A stretch of DNA of 6,368 nucleotides, from NCBI GenBank assembly GCA_030725885.1, contig JANRET010000105.1, positions 1 to 6,368 on the forward strand. Reading direction: 5' to 3'. The position numbers were made by a program, and so were the translations under genes. Each line of letters begins with the position of its first letter. Position 1 is the first letter of the stretch. The notes below the pieces were generated by a model. That model searched no databases, was not told the DNA's origin, and saw only the letters and a program-made list of their open reading frames with translations. This document shows positions 4,081-6,368 of this stretch, one piece after another. The stretch is from Microbacteriaceae bacterium (lineage in GTDB: Bacteria; Actinomycetota; Actinomycetes; Actinomycetales; Microbacteriaceae).

Positions 4081-4752
4081 ATGTGCGGGCGATATGCGTC
4101 AACCCTGAGTGGTGAGGAACTCGGTCGGTACTTTCACGCCGATGAAATTCCCGACGTCGAGTTGCGCCCGTCGTGGAACATTCCCCCGACCGCCGACGTC
4201 CCCATCGTTGTGGAAAAGCGCGACGACCGCGCGCGGCTCGTCACTACCGCCCGATGGTCACTCGTCCCCCCGTTCGCGGACAGTCTCACCCTGAAATACC
4301 CGACGTTCAACGCCCGCAGCGAAACGGTGACCGAGAAACCCTCGTTTCGTGGTTCCGTCGGCCATCAGCGCGCACTCCTGCCCGCCGACGCGTATTTCGA
4401 ATGGCGGACCGAGGGAAAAACAAAAACCCCTTTTGCGGTCACTTCGCCTGCGGGCGAGCTCGCCTTCGCCGGGTTGTACTCGTGGTGGCGGGCCGGCCCC
4501 GACAGCGCGTGGGTTCTCACCGCGACGATTCTGACGATGGCGGCCCCGGAACCCATCGCGTGGCTCCACGATCGCACGCCGGTCGTTCTCGGACCCGACG
4601 ACTGGGACTGGTGGCTGAATCGGGAAAGCACGGCCGATCAGGGTTTTATCGACGACGCGGTAGCGCGGGCGTACCCGATTGCCGAAGCCCTTGTTGCCCA
4701 TCAGGTCGCGCTGCTCGCGGGAAACGGTCCGCACCTGCTCGACCCCGTCTAA
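4081..4752 (+). CDS. SOS response-associated peptidase family, abasic-site DNA-protein crosslinker (YedK/HMCES)
   Basis: Members of this family use Cys2, exposed after removal of Met1, to form a stable thiazolidine crosslink with abasic sites in single-stranded DNA, protecting the replication fork. The 223-residue protein shows the full active site: MCGRYAS at 1-7 with Cys2, FNARSE at 76-81 with Asn77 and Arg80, YFEW at 105-108 with Glu107, and WLHDRTPVVL at 161-170 with His163. Most relatives have Met where Thr166 stands (HDRMPV); this residue is not catalytic. Because Cys2 must become the N-terminus, the start at 4081 is fixed by function. That ATG directly follows the stop of the Dabb gene (TAGATG) and no good ribosome-binding site is visible, so translation probably relies on reinitiation. 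I see no LexA-type box. The TAA is 24 bases before hadA. Confidence 0.95.
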   Translation: MCGRYASTLSGEELGRYFHADEIPDVELRPSWNIPPTADVPIVVEKRDDRARLVTTARWSLVPPFADSLTLKYPTFNARSETVTEKPSFRGSVGHQRALLPADAYFEWRTEGKTKTPFAVTSPAGELAFAGLYSWWRAGPDSAWVLTATILTMAAPEPIAWLHDRTPVVLGPDDWDWWLNRESTADQGFIDDAVARAYPIAEALVAHQVALLAGNGPHLLDPV

Positions 4753-4764
4753 CCCGTCCGTTTG

Positions 4765-4770
4765 TAGACT
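4765..4770 (+). promoter_or_regulatory. Candidate -10 hexamer TAGACT for leaderless hadA-like gene
   Basis: TAGACT lies in the 24-base gap after the yedK-type gene, exactly six bases (GACGAC) before the ATG at 4777. No Shine-Dalgarno site is present. This suggests that a separate leaderless transcript begins here for the hadA-hadB-murB unit. The -35 region is not recognisable. Confidence 0.5.
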
Positions 4771-4776
4771 GACGAC

Positions 4777-5223
4777 ATGTCCGTGAATCCCGAATTGGTG
4801 GGTCGTGAGTTTCCGCCCGTCGGCCCTTACCTCGTTGGTCGCGAAAAGGTCCGCGAGTTTGCTCGCGCCGTGCTCGCAACTAACCCGATCTACCTCGATG
4901 TCGCTGCTGCCCGCGCCGCTGGTCACGTCGATGTCGTTGCGCCACCAACGTTTCCCGTGGTTGTGCAGGAATTGACCCTCGCGCAGCTTCTCGCGGAACC
5001 CGACGCCAACATCGATTTCACGCGCGTTGTTCACGGCGACCAGCGTTTCACGTTTAGTCGCGACATTGTCGCCGGAGACGAACTGACCGCCACGCTCGCT
5101 GTAACGAGCGTCAAAACTCTCGGCGGACACTCGATGGTGACGTCCGAGAGCGTGATGACCGACGCTCAGGGCGATCACGTGGTCACCGCGACTTCCACTC
5201 TCGTCGTGCGAGGGGATGAATAA
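4777..5223 (+). CDS. MaoC-like hotdog dehydratase, HadA-type structural subunit
   Basis: This 148-residue protein has a FAS1-like dehydratase N-terminal (hotdog) domain. Visible HadA-like features are the early REKVREFARAV helix (22-32), NPIYLD at 36-41, APPTF at 55-59, the hydration-loop-like HGDQRF at 86-91 and VAGDEL at 98-103. The D-x(4)-H catalytic pair of R-specific hydratases is missing, as in mycobacterial HadA, where this subunit shapes the acyl-chain channel and HadB supplies catalysis. It therefore probably pairs with the next gene product to dehydrate (3R)-hydroxyacyl-ACP or hydrate enoyl-CoA. Which thioester carrier it uses cannot be told from the sequence. The ATG lacks a ribosome-binding site but has TAGACT six bases upstream. 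The next gene starts three bases after its stop. Confidence 0.88.
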   Translation: MSVNPELVGREFPPVGPYLVGREKVREFARAVLATNPIYLDVAAARAAGHVDVVAPPTFPVVVQELTLAQLLAEPDANIDFTRVVHGDQRFTFSRDIVAGDELTATLAVTSVKTLGGHSMVTSESVMTDAQGDHVVTATSTLVVRGDE

Positions 5224-5226
5224 GCC

Positions 5227-5634
5227 ATGACCACGGGACTCTCCGTTGGCGAAACCGTCGCCACCACCACCGTTCATCTGGATCGCACCTCGCTCGTGCG
5301 ATACGCCGGAGCGAGCGGCGACTTCAACCCGATTCACTTCCGCGACGACATCGCTCAATCGGTCGGACTCCCGGGTGTTCTCGCTCACGGGATGCTGACG
5401 ATGGGTCTCGCCGTCCAACCGGTCCTCGAGTTCCTCGGAACCAAGGGTCGCGTCATCGACTACGGCGTTCGTTTCACGCGGCCCGTTCTCGTCGATGCAA
5501 TCGCCGGGGCGGACGTGACGATAGCCGTGGTTGTCGGCGCGGTCATGGATGACGCCGCGCGATTCGACCTCACCGTCACCTACGACGGAAACACAGTGCT
5601 CGGCAAGGCGCAGGTTCAGGTCGTTTTTGACTAA
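5227..5634 (+). CDS. MaoC-like dehydratase, HadB-type catalytic subunit
   Basis: The 135-residue hotdog protein carries the catalytic R-hydratase motif GDFNPIH at 31-37, with Asp32 and His37 as the catalytic pair. LAHGMLTMG follows at 52-60 and a typical YGVRFTRPVLV strand at 79-89. These blocks closely follow mycobacterial HadB. With the HadA-like partner encoded just upstream it should form a heterodimer acting on (3R)-hydroxyacyl thioesters in the cytoplasm. The ATG is three bases after the hadA-type stop and has GAGGGGA (5210-5216) ten bases upstream, inside the partner gene, so the two are very likely cotranslated in equal amounts. murB starts within its last codons. Whether it serves fatty acid synthesis or a modified-lipid pathway cannot be read from this window. 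Confidence 0.92.
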   Translation: MTTGLSVGETVATTTVHLDRTSLVRYAGASGDFNPIHFRDDIAQSVGLPGVLAHGMLTMGLAVQPVLEFLGTKGRVIDYGVRFTRPVLVDAIAGADVTIAVVVGAVMDDAARFDLTVTYDGNTVLGKAQVQVVFD

Positions 5635-6368
5635 CACCGCCGATTTCCGTGAACTCACCACGTTGCGGGTGGGGGGTGCCATCGCCGACTTTCGCGAGCC
5701 GTCCACCCGCGCGGAACTCATCGAAACGTTTCGCGTGGTTTCATCCTCGCGTAACCCCTGGTTGCTCGTCGGCGGCGGGTCCAACATCGTGGTCTCGGAC
5801 GAACCGTTTGACGGAACCGTCCTCCGCGTGGCAACTCGTGGAATCGATCGGCACGATGACGGCGATCGTGTTCTCGTCACCGCACAAGCAGGAGAGTCGT
5901 GGGACGGCCTGGTGTCGTGGAGCGTCGAAAACGGCCTCGCCGGACTGGAAGCGCTGAGCGGGATCCCGGGCACGGTCGGTGCGGCGCCAATTCAAAACAT
6001 CGGGGCCTACGGCGTCGAACTCGCGGACACCTTCGAGTCGTTGCAGTTCCTTCCGGCGGGACGAACCGAGGTGGTGACCCTGCGCTCGGACTCGTTGATG
6101 TTCGGGTATCGCCACTCGTCGCTGAAAAACGGACTGACGGGTTTGGTGATTTCGGTCACTTTCGCTCTGGTGGCGTCCACGGATTCTGGACCGATCCGAT
6201 TCGAGCAACTGGCGCGGGCCCTCGGGGTAGAACCCGGAACTTCAGTGGCGCTCGCCGAGGTTCGTCGTTCCGTCCTCGAACTGCGCGCGAGCAAAGGGAT
6301 GGTCCTGGGGGACGACCCCGACTCAGTGAGCGTCGGTTCGTTTTTTACGAACCCCGTGGTCGCCGCCA
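5627..6368 (+). CDS. murB: UDP-N-acetylmuramate dehydrogenase, 3'-truncated by window end
   Basis: MurB is the FAD enzyme that reduces UDP-GlcNAc-enolpyruvate to UDP-MurNAc with NADPH, the second committed step of peptidoglycan synthesis. The 247 codons present show all N-terminal and middle signatures: LTTLRVGG at 10-17, the FAD-binding VGGGSNIVV at 48-56, SGIPGTVGAAPIQNIGAYG at 111-129, FGYRHSSLK at 159-167 and GSFFTNPVV at 237-245. Ser238 of the last block is the expected proton donor. The C-terminal part (about 100 residues in actinobacterial MurB) lies beyond the window. The only sensible start is TTG at 5627: it puts the family N-terminus ten residues before TTLRVGG and has CAGG (5617-5620) six bases upstream. 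It overlaps the hadB-type gene by eight bases, indicating an operon. Confidence 0.95.
   Translation, partial: MTNTADFRELTTLRVGGAIADFREPSTRAELIETFRVVSSSRNPWLLVGGGSNIVVSDEPFDGTVLRVATRGIDRHDDGDRVLVTAQAGESWDGLVSWSVENGLAGLEALSGIPGTVGAAPIQNIGAYGVELADTFESLQFLPAGRTEVVTLRSDSLMFGYRHSSLKNGLTGLVISVTFALVASTDSGPIRFEQLARALGVEPGTSVALAEVRRSVLELRASKGMVLGDDPDSVSVGSFFTNPVVAA

Noticed and set aside
4258..5973. A 571-codon open frame on the minus strand
   Set aside because: It runs antisense to the yedK-type gene, both dehydratase genes and murB, all of which have clear family motifs. Its translation is rich in Arg, Gly, Asp and Val without domains, as expected for a shadow frame in GC-rich DNA.
1..6368. A defence island, mobile element, CRISPR array or biosynthetic cluster
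   Set aside because: All identified genes are housekeeping or small conserved types, base composition looks even throughout, and there are no transposase, integrase, spaced-repeat or tRNA-attachment signals.

Overview
The window is a gene-dense, GC-rich stretch of ordinary chromosome from an actinobacterium. Gene content and order point most to a Microbacteriaceae-like organism: upp divergent from tadA, an Actinobacteria-typical 32-residue bS22 ribosomal protein, paired HadA/HadB-type dehydratases ahead of murB, GTG and TTG starts, and apparent leaderless genes. The taxonomic call is inference from proteins and layout; there is no rRNA or other marker to fix it. I see no mobile element, CRISPR array, tRNA or rRNA, and no stretch above 100 bases lacks a gene.

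Layout. On the minus strand at the left edge lie the first 18 codons of an unidentified gene and upp (uracil salvage). tadA (wobble inosine in tRNA) diverges from upp across 27 bases. It ends stop-to-stop, with no base between, against a minus-strand gene for a four-helix membrane protein of unknown function. That gene and proC (proline synthesis) diverge across 55 bases with overlapping, oppositely oriented -10 elements. Everything after this is on the plus strand: proC, a single-helix protein with a 15-residue HGPR repeat, an ArsR-type regulator, bS22, a glutaredoxin-like protein, a Dabb-domain protein, a YedK/HMCES abasic-site protein, hadA-like and hadB-like dehydratases, and murB, which runs off the right edge.

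How it works together. The regulator to yedK block is tightly packed (15-base gap, 4-base overlap, 0-base gap) and is probably one transcription unit joining translation, thiol redox and DNA-damage tolerance. hadA-hadB-murB forms a second unit (3-base gap, then an 8-base overlap) for acyl-chain and peptidoglycan precursor metabolism.

The most interesting signals are regulatory. Five gene starts share exactly the same arrangement, a TANNNT hexamer, six bases, then ATG, with no Shine-Dalgarno site; this is the expected signature of leaderless transcripts. The ArsR-type gene has a perfect 10-bp inverted repeat plus T5 touching its start codon. The repeat-protein gene has a GT/CA-rich leader with several mutually exclusive pairings. 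I found no convincing new multi-gene defence or mobile system.
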